In this document: piece by piece, positions 42,870 to 52,735 of the stretch
Numbering within the stretch: the stretch's first letter is position 1
Layout: each line of letters begins with the position of its first letter
Origin: Terrisporobacter petrolearius
GTDB lineage: Bacteria; Bacillota; Clostridia; Peptostreptococcales; Peptostreptococcaceae
Reading direction: 5' to 3'
Assembly: GCF_020748185.1 (NCBI RefSeq)
Contig: NZ_JAHZMO010000011.1
Coordinates: 1 to 64,000 of the forward strand
Length of the DNA: 64,000 nucleotides
Position numbers and translations under genes: made by a program
Notes under the pieces: generated by a model
The model's input: only the letters and a program-made list of their open reading frames with translations
Told to the model about the DNA's origin: nothing
Database searches by the model: none

Positions 42870-43591
42870 ACTTCGTATCCTCTTGGAGTTATAATTAAAT
42901 CATCATGAATGTAAGTTGCTTTGTTGCCTATAATCACCATAGTAGTCATATCAACTCTTTCAAAATCAATAGTATCAAATGTGCATATAAATTTTTCTTC
43001 TTTTTCTCTTCCCACATCTTTTACTATTCCAACGGCCGTTGAACCAGCCTTAAATTCTCCCATGATTTCAAAGGCCTTAGCTAAATGTTCGCTTCTTCCC
43101 TTACTTCTTGGGTTGTATAGGCAAATAACAAAATCAGCTTCTGCTGCTAGCTTTAATCTTTTTTCTATAACTTCCCATGGAGTCATCAAATCGCTTAAAC
43201 TTATATGACAAAAATCATGCATTATAGGCGCTCCAAGCACTGCTGCCGCTCCTATACTTGCAGTAACACCTGGTACAACTTTAACTTTTATATCTACATC
43301 TTCTTTTGTTACTAGCTCTAGTATAAGTCCTGCCATCCCATATATGCCAGCATCTCCACTACTTATAACGGCTACTTTTTTCCCTGTTTTTGCAATTTCT
43401 AAAGCTTGCTTACATCTTTCTATTTCTTTTCTCATTCCATTTTGCACAACTTCTTTATCTACAATAAATTCTTTTACTAAATCAATATAAGTTTTATATC
43501 CTACTATAACTTCAGCATCATCTATTGCATTTATTGCTTCCATAGTCATCAAGTTTTTGCATCCTGGTCCAATACCTACGACATATATCAT
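42866..43591 (-). CDS. cbiH: Cobalt-factor III C17-methyltransferase
   Basis: 241 residues, tetrapyrrole methylase with YVVGIGPGCKNLMTMEA, VAVISSGDAGIYGMAGLILE and the CbiH-type end FICTFDTIDFERVDMTTMVI. It methylates C17 and drives ring contraction. It overlaps cbiG by four bases and cbiJ by four, so the three are translationally coupled. Confidence 0.95.
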   Translation of the reverse strand: MIYVVGIGPGCKNLMTMEAINAIDDAEVIVGYKTYIDLVKEFIVDKEVVQNGMRKEIERCKQALEIAKTGKKVAVISSGDAGIYGMAGLILELVTKEDVDIKVKVVPGVTASIGAAAVLGAPIMHDFCHISLSDLMTPWEVIEKRLKLAAEADFVICLYNPRSKGRSEHLAKAFEIMGEFKAGSTAVGIVKDVGREKEEKFICTFDTIDFERVDMTTMVIIGNKATYIHDDLIITPRGYEV

Positions 43592-44637
43592 ATATTAACT
43601 CTCCCTACTGAAAATGTAATTCCATTGTATTTATGTTTTTTTATTATTAAATTTCCATTGCTTAATAAATGAGCCACTGGCTCTGCCACAGAGTGAACAC
43701 CCACATTTTGTTTTACCCACTCTGACTTTTCATATAAATGCTCTACTTTTGATATTTCATCAGCTGTAAATGTTCTAAAAGGAACATTTAAATATTTACT
43801 TAAATTTACCAGAGCTCCTTCATTCTTTTTAATATCTATACTTCCTATCTCTTTAATTGCATTTATATCAATATTTTGCTTATGTAAAAAATCAGATAAT
43901 GAATTTATCATATATTCTTTATCAATGTTTTTTCTGCATCCAATACCTATTACAATATTTTTAGGTACAACTTTAAGAATGTTGTTGTTTATTAAGTTTA
44001 AATTTTTCTTATTGCTTATTACTATCACTTCATTTAATTTATTTATTTCATCATGCTTACATATATTAAATCCACGAGTATCTATGTTGTAATCTCCATC
44101 TATAAAAAGATTCACTACTTCACCATTAACTATCATGGAATTTATTTTTAATACTTTATTTCTAAAGTCATAAATATGAGCATTTAGTTTTTTTGCAATC
44201 ATATCTAGTGATGATTTGTCGTTAACATCTGTAGCCGTAGTTATTACTGGATTTGAGTTTAATAAATCACTTATATATAAAGTCATTTCATTGGCTCCAC
44301 CCATGTGTCCACTAAGCAAACTTATAATGTTTTTTCCCTTTTCATCGATGACTAATATAGCCGGATCTATAAATTTATTCTCTATAAGTGGAGCTATAGT
44401 TCTTACTACAACTCCGCATGCCATTATAAATATAATGTAGTCATATTCACCAAAAATTTCAGTCACAAGTTCCTTTAATTTTTTATTTACATAAATAACA
44501 TTATCTACTTCTTTAACAGCATCCTTTTTCACATAGTATAAATGAGCAGTAGGCATATTTCTTTTTATTTTTAATCCAAGATTTTTCCCATTTTTAGTAA
44601 TGGATAATATGGCAATTTTCTTATCCTCTGTATTCAT
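43588..44637 (-). CDS. cbiG: Cobalt-precorrin 5A hydrolase
   Basis: 349 residues from the chosen start. Contains [36 protein letters not shown] (CbiG N-terminal/central) and a C-terminal CobE/GbiG domain from about 235 ([26 protein letters not shown]). It opens the delta-lactone and releases acetaldehyde from cobalt-precorrin 5A. The ATG at 44635-44637 after AAGGA lies inside the end of cbiF; a GTG/ATG 18 bases upstream is less likely. Confidence 0.93.
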   Translation of the reverse strand: MNTEDKKIAILSITKNGKNLGLKIKRNMPTAHLYYVKKDAVKEVDNVIYVNKKLKELVTEIFGEYDYIIFIMACGVVVRTIAPLIENKFIDPAILVIDEKGKNIISLLSGHMGGANEMTLYISDLLNSNPVITTATDVNDKSSLDMIAKKLNAHIYDFRNKVLKINSMIVNGEVVNLFIDGDYNIDTRGFNICKHDEINKLNEVIVISNKKNLNLINNNILKVVPKNIVIGIGCRKNIDKEYMINSLSDFLHKQNIDINAIKEIGSIDIKKNEGALVNLSKYLNVPFRTFTADEISKVEHLYEKSEWVKQNVGVHSVAEPVAHLLSNGNLIIKKHKYNGITFSVGRVNI

Positions 44638-45379
44638 GAACGAAGTCCTTGTCATATAATTTTGAGTTATTATATTCTTTTCCTAAAAATTCTCCCACCA
44701 TTATTAATGCTGTTTTTCTTATGTCAGCTTCTTTTACTTTTGTTGCTATGTCTTGTAGAGTTCCTTTTACTACTTTTTCATCTGGCCAAGTTGCCTTATA
44801 TACAACAGCTATTGGTGTTGTTTTATCATATCCACCATCAATTAGTTTTTCCACAACTTTTTCTATTTCTTGAACTGAAAGGAAAATTACCATAGATGTT
44901 TGGTGAGCTGCAAAAGATTCTATTGATTCCTTTGATGGCACTGGAGTTCTTCCTTCCATTCTTGTTATTACTACTGACTGAGATATTTCTGGAACTGTAT
45001 ATTCCACACCCAAAGCTGATGATGCTCCAAGGAAAGAACTCACCCCTGGTGTACAATCATAATCTATGTTCAATTTTGCTAAATCTTCAACTTGTTCTCT
45101 TATAGAACCATATATTGAAAAGTCTCCTGTTTGAAGCCTAACAACTGATTTTTCTTCTTTAATTCCTTTTTCCATAACTTCTATTATTTCTTGTAAGTTC
45201 ATATATGCGCTGTCATGAATTTCGCATCCTTCTTTACAATAATCTAAAAGCGCTGGGTTAACTAAGGACCCGGCATATATTACCACATCTGCATTGGATA
45301 ATAGTTTATATCCTTTTAGTGTTATTAACTCTTTGTCTCCTGGTCCTGCTCCAACAAAATGTACTTTATTCATGTTCAT
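44621..45379 (-). CDS. cbiF: Cobalt-precorrin-4 C11-methyltransferase
   Basis: 252 residues, tetrapyrrole methylase with [35 protein letters not shown] and [15 protein letters not shown], the CobM/CbiF pattern. It methylates C11. The first codons overlap the end of cbiT by 14 bases; either ATG 45379 or the ATG two codons on may start. Confidence 0.95.
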   Translation of the reverse strand: MNMNKVHFVGAGPGDKELITLKGYKLLSNADVVIYAGSLVNPALLDYCKEGCEIHDSAYMNLQEIIEVMEKGIKEEKSVVRLQTGDFSIYGSIREQVEDLAKLNIDYDCTPGVSSFLGASSALGVEYTVPEISQSVVITRMEGRTPVPSKESIESFAAHQTSMVIFLSVQEIEKVVEKLIDGGYDKTTPIAVVYKATWPDEKVVKGTLQDIATKVKEADIRKTALIMVGEFLGKEYNNSKLYDKDFVHEYRG

Positions 45380-45938
45380 CTTCTTCCCCTTTTTCGCATG
45401 ATATTATGTAAATAGGATTGTAAGGCTTAAAATAATCCCTTACTCCTAATTTATCTAGCTTACTTATATTTAGTAGTGATACATCCACATTTTGAAAATC
45501 ATATTTTTTTAGTAAATTCATTGTGTCATAAAAATTATCAATTAATATAAAATTAGCTACTAACCTTCCCCCTGGTATTAATAAATCTTTTGACCATTTT
45601 ATTATTTCTTCCAAGTTATTACCTGTTCCACCTAGAAAAATCCCATCAGCTTTTTCTTTTATTTCAATAGGCGCATAAGCTTTTATAACTTTTATATTTG
45701 ATAAATTAAATTTCTCTATATTTTTGTTTATTAAATCTATAGCTTCATCATTTCTTTCAATAGCTATAATATTTAAATTATCATAAGTCCTGGCGGCTTC
45801 AACAGAAACACTTCCTGTACCTGCTCCAACATCTATAAAAGTTTTAGCATCTTTCAAATTCAATTTATTTAATGAGATGGCTCTAACTTCTTCCTTTGTT
45901 ATAGGAACTTTTCCCCTAATAAATTCATCATTTTTCAT
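45366..45938 (-). CDS. cbiT: Cobalt-precorrin-6B C15-methyltransferase/decarboxylase CbiT
   Basis: 190 residues, Rossmann methyltransferase with the SAM loop [15 protein letters not shown] (about 38-52), AIERN and [15 protein letters not shown]. It methylates C15 and decarboxylates C12. Split from CbiE, as in many clostridia; the aerobic homologue CobL is a fusion of both. It overlaps cbiE by 11 bases. Confidence 0.95.
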   Translation of the reverse strand: MKNDEFIRGKVPITKEEVRAISLNKLNLKDAKTFIDVGAGTGSVSVEAARTYDNLNIIAIERNDEAIDLINKNIEKFNLSNIKVIKAYAPIEIKEKADGIFLGGTGNNLEEIIKWSKDLLIPGGRLVANFILIDNFYDTMNLLKKYDFQNVDVSLLNISKLDKLGVRDYFKPYNPIYIISCEKGEEDEHE

Positions 45939-46536
45939 CTAGTATCACCACCACATTCATTTCAAATTTTTCAACTGCTAATATTTCATCAGCTTTTCCT
46001 ATAGTTATTCTTTCATTGTCATAAGATAAATTTTCTCCTACAACAACTACCTTATTTAAGTTTCTTTTTCGTATTTCCTTACAAATTTTATGGGGACCTA
46101 TTTTATTATCAGTTACCATACATACTTTTTTATGAGATAGTATATAATCAAAATCAGGTGTTTTACCATGACTACTAGTAATATAAACATCATTCATATC
46201 TACAAATATTTTTGAAAAAATATACTGTAATGAACTTATTCCTGATACTATGTTCAAACTTTTATGATCAATATTCCTTGATAAATACTTTCCTATTCCA
46301 TAAATAGATGGGTCTCCTGATGCTATAACGCTTATATTTTTATGTAGATTTTTTTTAATATACTCTAAAACTTCCTCAAGATTAGTGGATAATACTATCT
46401 TCTCTCCCTTAAAATCTTTTACAGATTCTAAATTTCTTTTTCCACCTATTAGAACATCTGAAGAATAAATTAATTTTTCACCTAGTTTAGTTATATAATC
46501 AAACTCTCCTGGCCCCAGACCTATTATATTTATCAT
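45928..46536 (-). CDS. cbiE: Cobalt-precorrin-7 C5-methyltransferase CbiE
   Basis: 202 residues, tetrapyrrole methylase: NIIGLGPGEFDYITKLG, VIASGDPSIYGIGKYL and VYITSSHGKTPDFDYI. It methylates C5 and works with CbiT. The gene overlaps cbiD by four bases. Confidence 0.95.
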   Translation of the reverse strand: MINIIGLGPGEFDYITKLGEKLIYSSDVLIGGKRNLESVKDFKGEKIVLSTNLEEVLEYIKKNLHKNISVIASGDPSIYGIGKYLSRNIDHKSLNIVSGISSLQYIFSKIFVDMNDVYITSSHGKTPDFDYILSHKKVCMVTDNKIGPHKICKEIRKRNLNKVVVVGENLSYDNERITIGKADEILAVEKFEMNVVVILDEK

Positions 46537-47675
46537 CTAAAATCCTCCATTAATAAATCTGCATTTTTTGATTTTCCAAGCAGTGATTTATCCATTCTAA
46601 ACATATAAACTTCCACTTGTATATCATCATTTAAATATTCCTCAGCTCTTTCTTTGCATTTGTTGCAAAGTATGTTGTATAGTTGTGTGTAATTGCTTTT
46701 GTCTATTATTTCAACTGCACCTTCTGCTGTTACACATTCATTTATTTCTTTGAGAAAACCTAAATCTGCTCCTATTAATGCTAAATTTGCAATCATTATC
46801 TCATTTCTAGCATCACAAACCTTACTATGAGTATTAAAAATTCCTGCAGATATTTTTATAAACTTTCCAATATGACCTGCCATAAGTATTTTCTTAAATC
46901 CTAGTCTTTTTGCTTCGTTTAACATATATCCCACAAAGTTGCTCATCCTAACACAATTACTCATATCAATTTTTAAATAATCTCTTATAAATTCCTCTCC
47001 ATGGTTTCCTGGAACTAAAATGATTTTATCCACTCCTTGAGCTTTTTTCATTTCAAGTTCTATGGATAAAGATTTTTTCCAACCTTCTTCACTCATTGGC
47101 TCAACAATTCCAGTAGTTCCAAGTATAGATATTCCTCCAAGTATTCCAAGTTTTGAATTAAAAGTTTTCTTTGCTATTTCCTCACCTTTAGGAGCAAAAA
47201 TAGTTATTTTTAATGATTTATTATTTAATAAATCATTCTTTTGTTCTAAAACTTTTCTTATCTCATTCTTAATCATTTTCATTGGTACTGGATTTATTGC
47301 ATGCTTTCCAACCTCAACACTTAACCCTTTCTTAGTTACTATTCCTATTCCTACGCCACCAGTTACAATAATATCTTCAGCCTCTTTATTTACTAATTCA
47401 GCTTTTGCAAATATATCCATAGCATGAGTTGCATCTATATCGTCGCCACCGTCTTTTTCTATGGAACATATGGAATAATTATTTCTAATCTCAACATTTT
47501 TAACTTTTAATGTTAGCGGTATACCCTTTGGCGTGTCTATATTTATACTTCCTATACTTTTCTTAGTGAAAAGCATATGTACAGATGCCTTTGATGCTGC
47601 TGTTGCACAAGAACCTGTAGTATATCCTCTTCTGTATTTTTTCCCCTCAATATATACATACTCTTCCATAAACAT
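46533..47675 (-). CDS. cbiD: Cobalt-precorrin-5B C1-methyltransferase CbiD
   Basis: 380 residues with the CbiD hallmark RRGYTTGSCATAASKA near the N-terminus, GGDDIDATHAM and GHIGKFIKISAGIFNTHSK. It methylates C1 in the anaerobic pathway. Start uncertain by two codons (ATG at 47675 or 47669). Lies three bases after cbiC. Confidence 0.95.
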   Translation of the reverse strand: MFMEEYVYIEGKKYRRGYTTGSCATAASKASVHMLFTKKSIGSINIDTPKGIPLTLKVKNVEIRNNYSICSIEKDGGDDIDATHAMDIFAKAELVNKEAEDIIVTGGVGIGIVTKKGLSVEVGKHAINPVPMKMIKNEIRKVLEQKNDLLNNKSLKITIFAPKGEEIAKKTFNSKLGILGGISILGTTGIVEPMSEEGWKKSLSIELEMKKAQGVDKIILVPGNHGEEFIRDYLKIDMSNCVRMSNFVGYMLNEAKRLGFKKILMAGHIGKFIKISAGIFNTHSKVCDARNEIMIANLALIGADLGFLKEINECVTAEGAVEIIDKSNYTQLYNILCNKCKERAEEYLNDDIQVEVYMFRMDKSLLGKSKNADLLMEDFR

Positions 47676-47678
47676 TAC

Positions 47679-48308
47679 CTACATTGCATATAAAATAGCG
47701 TTCATTATGGCTGCAGCTATATTGCTACCACCTTTTCTTCCTTGTACTACTATGTGAGGAATAGAAGTTTTTTCTAATTCATATTTAGATTCTGCTGCAC
47801 CAACAAATCCAACCGGTGCACCTACAATAGCTTCAACATATCCTCCATTATTAACCATTTCTATAGTTTTATAAAGAGCAGTTGGAGCATTTCCAAATAC
47901 AAACAGCTTTTTACCTTCTTCATTCATTGCTATTTCCACAGCAGCCATTGATCTAGTTATTTCCTTTTTCTTAGCCAATTCTTTAGTTCTTTCATCAGCT
48001 ACTAAACATTTGTATTCACACCCAAGGGCATTTAGTTTCATTTTATTTATTCCACTAAGAGCCATATTTGTATCTGTGTAAATTGTGCATTTATTGTTTA
48101 AAGCATTTATTATTGAATCTACTGCTGTATCTGATATTTTTAATATATCTAAGTATTCAAAGTCAGCACTTGTATGTATACAACGCTTTATTATCTTTTC
48201 TTCTATTTCATTTTTAAATTTATATCCTGGTCTAATATCATCAATTATACCTTGTATAATTTCAAAACTTTTTACCTCTATCATCTTAGGGTCTTTAACG
48301 TATTCCAC
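47679..48308 (-). CDS. cbiC: Cobalt-precorrin-8 methylmutase CbiC
   Basis: 209 residues. The catalytic histidine lies in RCIHTSADFEYLDIL; FGNAPTALYKTIEM and GAPVGFVGAAESKYEL are typical. It moves the C11 methyl to C12 and forms cobyrinic acid. The start is GTG at 48306-48308 after GGGAGG, overlapping the threonine kinase gene by 28 bases. Confidence 0.95.
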   Translation of the reverse strand: MEYVKDPKMIEVKSFEIIQGIIDDIRPGYKFKNEIEEKIIKRCIHTSADFEYLDILKISDTAVDSIINALNNKCTIYTDTNMALSGINKMKLNALGCEYKCLVADERTKELAKKKEITRSMAAVEIAMNEEGKKLFVFGNAPTALYKTIEMVNNGGYVEAIVGAPVGFVGAAESKYELEKTSIPHIVVQGRKGGSNIAAAIMNAILYAM

Positions 48309-49183
48309 TCTATTTCCTCCCTTTCTTTATGTCCTATAATCTTGGATAAATGTATCTTTTTATAATAATCATTAAAAGATTTTTCTTTTAAATGATTTAT
48401 TATTCTCTCATGATCCATATGATTATCAATTAATATTCCAATAACTGTACCGCTGTGAGCAATATTAACTCCATAAGCCCCCATCTTGTTACTTATTTCT
48501 ATAATTTCATTCAAATATGGTTTTTTATGTATATTTTCATTTGCCATACTACTTAGTGTACAAGACTTACCTATTAACTTTAAATCATTATTTATTAATC
48601 CTTCTTCTAATAATTTAAAGGATTTATTTATAATCACTTCATTTTCCAATTTAATATCTAAATAATTTGGATTGCTTCTTATTATGCTTGTTTCCAGTAT
48701 TTCATCTGGTTCTAAAATTATTACTCTAGCATTATATAGATTAGCTAAATATTTTTTTACCTGACCTTTAACAGGATTAAAAATCGAGTTTTTATATAAT
48801 AAAATAGAATCTGTCGGTTCTATTTGTGAAGCAATATGAGATATTTCTTCATTACCTAAATCTTTATTTATCATGGATAAGGTCGCCTTAATAGTTGCCC
48901 CTATATCTGCTGTAGAACTGGCCATTCCTTTACCTATAGGTATACTGCTATTAATTTCTAGAGATATATTTTCACATTCCCTTAGCGGAATATTAAATCT
49001 TTCAAATACTTTTTCTATAGCTTTTCTTGATTTTTTAGGTCCTAAATTAATATTCTCCTTTCTTTCTTCAAGGGTAGCAACTGAAAACATATCAATTGCA
49101 TAAGATGATAAGTATTCTTCACTATCTAATATACCTTGAACAAATTCTCCACAAGATGCGGGGCATATTCCATAAGATTTCAT
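48281..49183 (-). CDS. L-threonine kinase (PduX-like GHMP kinase)
   Basis: 300 residues, GHMP kinase fold with ICPASCGEFVQGIL at the N-terminus, ATP loop SSIPIGKGMASSTADIGA (about 79-97) and GVNIAHSGTVIGIL near the end. The PduX type makes L-threonine phosphate, which CobD (next gene upstream) decarboxylates to aminopropanol phosphate for the nucleotide loop. Gene order cobD-kinase supports this. One base separates it from cobD. Confidence 0.9.
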   Translation of the reverse strand: MKSYGICPASCGEFVQGILDSEEYLSSYAIDMFSVATLEERKENINLGPKKSRKAIEKVFERFNIPLRECENISLEINSSIPIGKGMASSTADIGATIKATLSMINKDLGNEEISHIASQIEPTDSILLYKNSIFNPVKGQVKKYLANLYNARVIILEPDEILETSIIRSNPNYLDIKLENEVIINKSFKLLEEGLINNDLKLIGKSCTLSSMANENIHKKPYLNEIIEISNKMGAYGVNIAHSGTVIGILIDNHMDHERIINHLKEKSFNDYYKKIHLSKIIGHKEREEIEWNTLKTLR

Positions 49184-49184
49184 A

Positions 49185-50255
49185 TTATTCTCCCAACAAT
49201 TTATTTAATTCCTTCAAAATCAATTGGTTTTCCTCATGACTTTTAATTGCTATTCTTATGTGTTTTTCACCTAGACCTATAAAGTTAGATGCATTTCTTA
49301 TTAATATATTACTTTCCTTAAATAATTTAAGTTTTAATTCATCTGCTTTTATATTTTTTAATTCCATTAATATAAAATTTGTATCTGTGTCATATACATG
49401 TATATTCTCAATTTTTCTTAATTCATTTATCATATATAATCTTTCTTTAAGGTAATACTCCTTACTAGATTTTATATATTCTTTATCATTAAAAATGTAA
49501 TTAGATAAAGTATCGGCAAAGGAGTTTACTGTCCAAGGCTCTTTATATCTATAAATATCATTTATAAGTTTTTTATTACTTGTAACACCATAACCTAGTC
49601 TAAGACCAGGCATTCCAAAGAATTTTGTTACTGCTTTTATAATAAATATGTTTTTGTACTTTTCCACATATTTTATTAAACTATAATTCTCTTCATCATG
49701 TACAAACTCCATAAACGTTTCATCAACTATTAATAACTTATCATTTTTTATTATTATTTCTAAAAGTTTTTCTATGTTTTTTACTTTTCCATTTGGATTA
49801 TTAGGATTACATATAAATAAACTGTCAAAATTATCTATATTGGCTTCTATTTCTTCCAAATTCACACTAAATTCATCTTCTTCATTTAGCATAAAGTTTA
49901 TCAATTCTAAATTATTTAATTTAGCGCCTCTTTCATATTCTGAAAATGTAGGATTCAATATTGCCAATCTTTTCTTAATATTTTTCATAAGAATGTATAT
50001 TATTTCTGTTGCTCCATTTCCTGGAATAATATGCCTAGGATTAATATTTATGTAATTCCCAATATTTCTTCTTAACTTTGTGTAATTAATATCTGGGTAA
50101 CTTTTACACTTACTTAAGCCTTCCAAAATATATTTTTCCAAATTAGGAACAACTTTTGGATTTATATTTGAGCTAAAATCTATTATATCTTCAGTATTTT
50201 TATTAAAAGTTTCTGCCATTATATCCACATTAGCTCCATGTCCTAAATCTTTCAT
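49185..50255 (-). CDS. cobD: Threonine-phosphate decarboxylase
   Basis: 356 residues, class-I aminotransferase fold. Begins LGHGANVDIMAETF, then IDFSSNINP, CNPNNPNGK, VDETFMEF and the PLP-lysine region IIKAVTKFFGMPGLRLGYG. It yields (R)-1-amino-2-propanol O-phosphate for attachment by CbiB. Histidinol-phosphate aminotransferase is a close relative, but the operon and N-terminus favour CobD. The ATG follows GGCGGAAG. Confidence 0.94.
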   Translation of the reverse strand: MKDLGHGANVDIMAETFNKNTEDIIDFSSNINPKVVPNLEKYILEGLSKCKSYPDINYTKLRRNIGNYININPRHIIPGNGATEIIYILMKNIKKRLAILNPTFSEYERGAKLNNLELINFMLNEEDEFSVNLEEIEANIDNFDSLFICNPNNPNGKVKNIEKLLEIIIKNDKLLIVDETFMEFVHDEENYSLIKYVEKYKNIFIIKAVTKFFGMPGLRLGYGVTSNKKLINDIYRYKEPWTVNSFADTLSNYIFNDKEYIKSSKEYYLKERLYMINELRKIENIHVYDTDTNFILMELKNIKADELKLKLFKESNILIRNASNFIGLGEKHIRIAIKSHEENQLILKELNKLLGE

Positions 50256-50274
50256 AACTTCCGCCTTTCTTTAT

Positions 50275-51237
50275 TTATAAACCAATTACTACATAGTAAA
50301 GAGTTGTAAAAATTATTATTGATATTATTGATGATGAATACATTATTTTGTTTGTTCTTACAATATCTTCAATTTCTATCTCCCTTTTTTTATCTCCTAT
50401 AGTTGGTTTATACACTTCTTTTCCAAAATAAACATTAGTACCACCAAGCTGTATTCCTAAAGCTCCAGCTACTGCACCTTCTGAAAAAGCACAGTTAGGG
50501 CTTTTATGATTTTTTCTATCTCTTATTCCAATTTTTAAAGCATCTTTAAAATTAAACCCAACAAATAAACTTCCAATAGAAAGTAAAATCACACCTAATC
50601 TTGCTGGTATATAATTTGCAATATCATCTATTTTTGCTGATGCAAATCCTAGATAATAATACTTATCATTCTTATATCCCACTGTTGAGTCTAAAGTATT
50701 AATAGCCTTATATGCCATAGCCAGAGGAGCTCCCCCTATAAACCCATAAAACAATGGTGCTATTATTCCGTCTACCGTATTTTCTGCCACAGTTTCAACT
50801 GTTGCTCTTACTATTTCTTTTTCACTTAAATTTGTTGTATCTCTTCCTACTATGTATGAAAGCTGAATTCTGGATTTCTCCAAGTCTCCAGTTTTTAATA
50901 CTTTATATATTTTTTTAGATTCATCTTTTAAACATTTTGTAGCTAATGTTGTATAAATTAATATGGAATTTACTAAACAGTACACTACTTTATTAAACTG
51001 AAACAAACGTAGTACGATGGAAGTACTACCTAGTGTTACTCCTACAACGACAAACCAAAGAATGAACCCAGCTATTTTTAATCCTTTATCACTTGTAGCT
51101 ATCTTCCTTATTTGTTTTTCTACAAAACTAATAAGTTTGCCAATAAATCTTACTGGATGAGGAAATGAATATGGGTCCCCTATGATTAGATCAAGAGCAT
51201 ATCCTGTATAAATAGATAATAGATTCATATTATTCAC
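50275..51237 (-). CDS. cbiB: Adenosylcobinamide-phosphate synthase CbiB
   Basis: 320 residues, integral membrane protein with about five hydrophobic segments and the family motifs LIIGDPYSFPHPVRFIG, AENTVDGIIAPLFYGFIGG and KSPNCAFSEGAVAGALGIQ. It joins aminopropanol phosphate to adenosylcobyric acid. It overlaps cbiA by eight bases. Confidence 0.95.
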   Translation of the reverse strand: MNNMNLLSIYTGYALDLIIGDPYSFPHPVRFIGKLISFVEKQIRKIATSDKGLKIAGFILWFVVVGVTLGSTSIVLRLFQFNKVVYCLVNSILIYTTLATKCLKDESKKIYKVLKTGDLEKSRIQLSYIVGRDTTNLSEKEIVRATVETVAENTVDGIIAPLFYGFIGGAPLAMAYKAINTLDSTVGYKNDKYYYLGFASAKIDDIANYIPARLGVILLSIGSLFVGFNFKDALKIGIRDRKNHKSPNCAFSEGAVAGALGIQLGGTNVYFGKEVYKPTIGDKKREIEIEDIVRTNKIMYSSSIISIIIFTTLYYVVIGL

Positions 51238-52594
51238 GTCCTCTTTTTATAAAATTAGATATGCAATCTAAGTTGTTGTAAAAATGTGTATGTAGATATG
51301 TTGCTAAAGTATTATCCTTACTGTAGCCACCTTCCCATTCATCAATTACTTTTTCATTTTTTAATTTCCTCATATAATAAGCACATTCTTCTTGGCTATC
51401 AAAAATTGAATGATGAAACTCATGACCTTTAATTATTTGTCCCTTTTTAGCTAGAATAGTATCTTCCTTAGCCTCACCTAAACAATATCCAAATCTTTTA
51501 AGTGAAGATGTCATTTTACTACATCCTTTAAAAATTCCAACCATATTATAAACATCATTATTTAGACCCTCTAATGTTTCTCCAAGGTACATTAGTCCTC
51601 CACATTCTGCATATATGGGAATATTATTGTAATGAGCTTTCATGATAGAAGTTCTAATTTCTTTATTTTCATCTAATTCTTTTGCAAAAACTTCTGGGAA
51701 TCCTCCTCCTATGTAAACATAATCACAATTTGGAAGTTTTCTATCAACAATAGGGCTAAAGTACTTTATGTCCATGCCTAGCTTTTCAAATAACTCTATG
51801 TTTTCTCTATAATAAAAGTTAAAAGCTTTATCATAAGCTACGGCTATTGTTTTATCTGTAGCCTTATTTTTTTCTATGAAATCTTCTAGACTAAATGAAG
51901 TATTGAAATCTTCAGTTTCAGATATTTCAATTATTCTATCTATATCTATGTATTTTTCTATTTCCTCTGATAGGTTATCAAACTTGGATTTTAAAGAATT
52001 TATCTCAACTGAAGGTACTAGACCTAAATGTCTAGACTCTAAAGAAAATTCTTTGTTTGGAGGAAAATACCCAAGTACCTCCACACCAGTATATTTTTCT
52101 ATAGCTTCTTTTAAAGTATTATAATGAGATTTACTTTTTACATTATTTGTGATAACACCAGCTATATTTACATTTTCATCTAACATCTTATATCCCAGTA
52201 CCATCGCAGCAGCAGATGTTGCCATTGCCTTTGCGTTTATAACTAAAATCACTGGTGTTTTTAAGATTTTGGAAGTATACGAACTAGTACAATCGTCTAA
52301 ATCAATTCCATAACCATCGTATAGTCCCATTACACCTTCAATTACCGAAATATCTGCATCTTTTGAAGAATTTTTAACTATATATTTAATTTTCTCATCT
52401 TCAAGCATATATGAATCTAAGTTTCTTGAATACCTTCCAGTAATAAATGTATGATAAGAAGGATCTATATAATCAGGTCCAACTTTATAAGGTTGTACTT
52501 TTAGTTTTCTTTTTGTTAATGCTTGCATTATTCCTAAGGAAATTGTAGTTTTTCCTACTCCACTATTTGTTCCTGCAATTAATATTTTTTTCAT
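51230..52594 (-). CDS. cbiA: Cobyrinate a,c-diamide synthase
   Basis: 454 residues. N-terminal dethiobiotin-synthetase-like ATPase with ILIAGTNSGVGKTTIS and VIEGVMGLYDGYG; C-terminal class I glutamine amidotransferase (about 245-450) with the nucleophile in YAECGGLMYLGE and His in GHEFHHSIF. It amidates the a and c side chains using glutamine and ATP. It is preceded by the structured GC-rich element at 52619-52732. Confidence 0.96.
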   Translation of the reverse strand: MKKILIAGTNSGVGKTTISLGIMQALTKRKLKVQPYKVGPDYIDPSYHTFITGRYSRNLDSYMLEDEKIKYIVKNSSKDADISVIEGVMGLYDGYGIDLDDCTSSYTSKILKTPVILVINAKAMATSAAAMVLGYKMLDENVNIAGVITNNVKSKSHYNTLKEAIEKYTGVEVLGYFPPNKEFSLESRHLGLVPSVEINSLKSKFDNLSEEIEKYIDIDRIIEISETEDFNTSFSLEDFIEKNKATDKTIAVAYDKAFNFYYRENIELFEKLGMDIKYFSPIVDRKLPNCDYVYIGGGFPEVFAKELDENKEIRTSIMKAHYNNIPIYAECGGLMYLGETLEGLNNDVYNMVGIFKGCSKMTSSLKRFGYCLGEAKEDTILAKKGQIIKGHEFHHSIFDSQEECAYYMRKLKNEKVIDEWEGGYSKDNTLATYLHTHFYNNLDCISNFIKRGRE

Positions 52595-52618
52595 ATTACC
52601 ACCTAACTTGAATTATTT

Positions 52619-52732
52619 TAAGCAACAAAGTTGCCTGAAGCGATAGCAAAATAATTCGCCAACACGTTGCTCAAAGGCACATGGTTGTCGCTATGAAGTT
52701 AAGCGCCCACGCAGTGGCTTAAGCATAGCGAA
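52619..52732. repeat. GC-rich structured intergenic element between cbiP and cbiA
   Basis: This 114-base stretch is about 47% GC by my count against an AT-rich background. It contains nested inverted repeats: GCAAC-AAA-GTTGC (52622-52634), and an outer TCGCTATG/CATAGCGA (52688-52732 region) enclosing TTAAG..CCAC-GCA-GTGG.CTTAA. It has no coding capacity and no T run. It looks like a dispersed REP/MITE-like palindromic unit or a processing hairpin in the polycistronic mRNA. I saw no second copy in this window. Confidence 0.5.
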
Positions 52733-52735
52733 TTT

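Noticed and set aside
44649-45105. Several short hydrophobic open frames overlapping cbiF
   Set aside because: Antisense or shifted-frame shadows of a clear methyltransferase gene.
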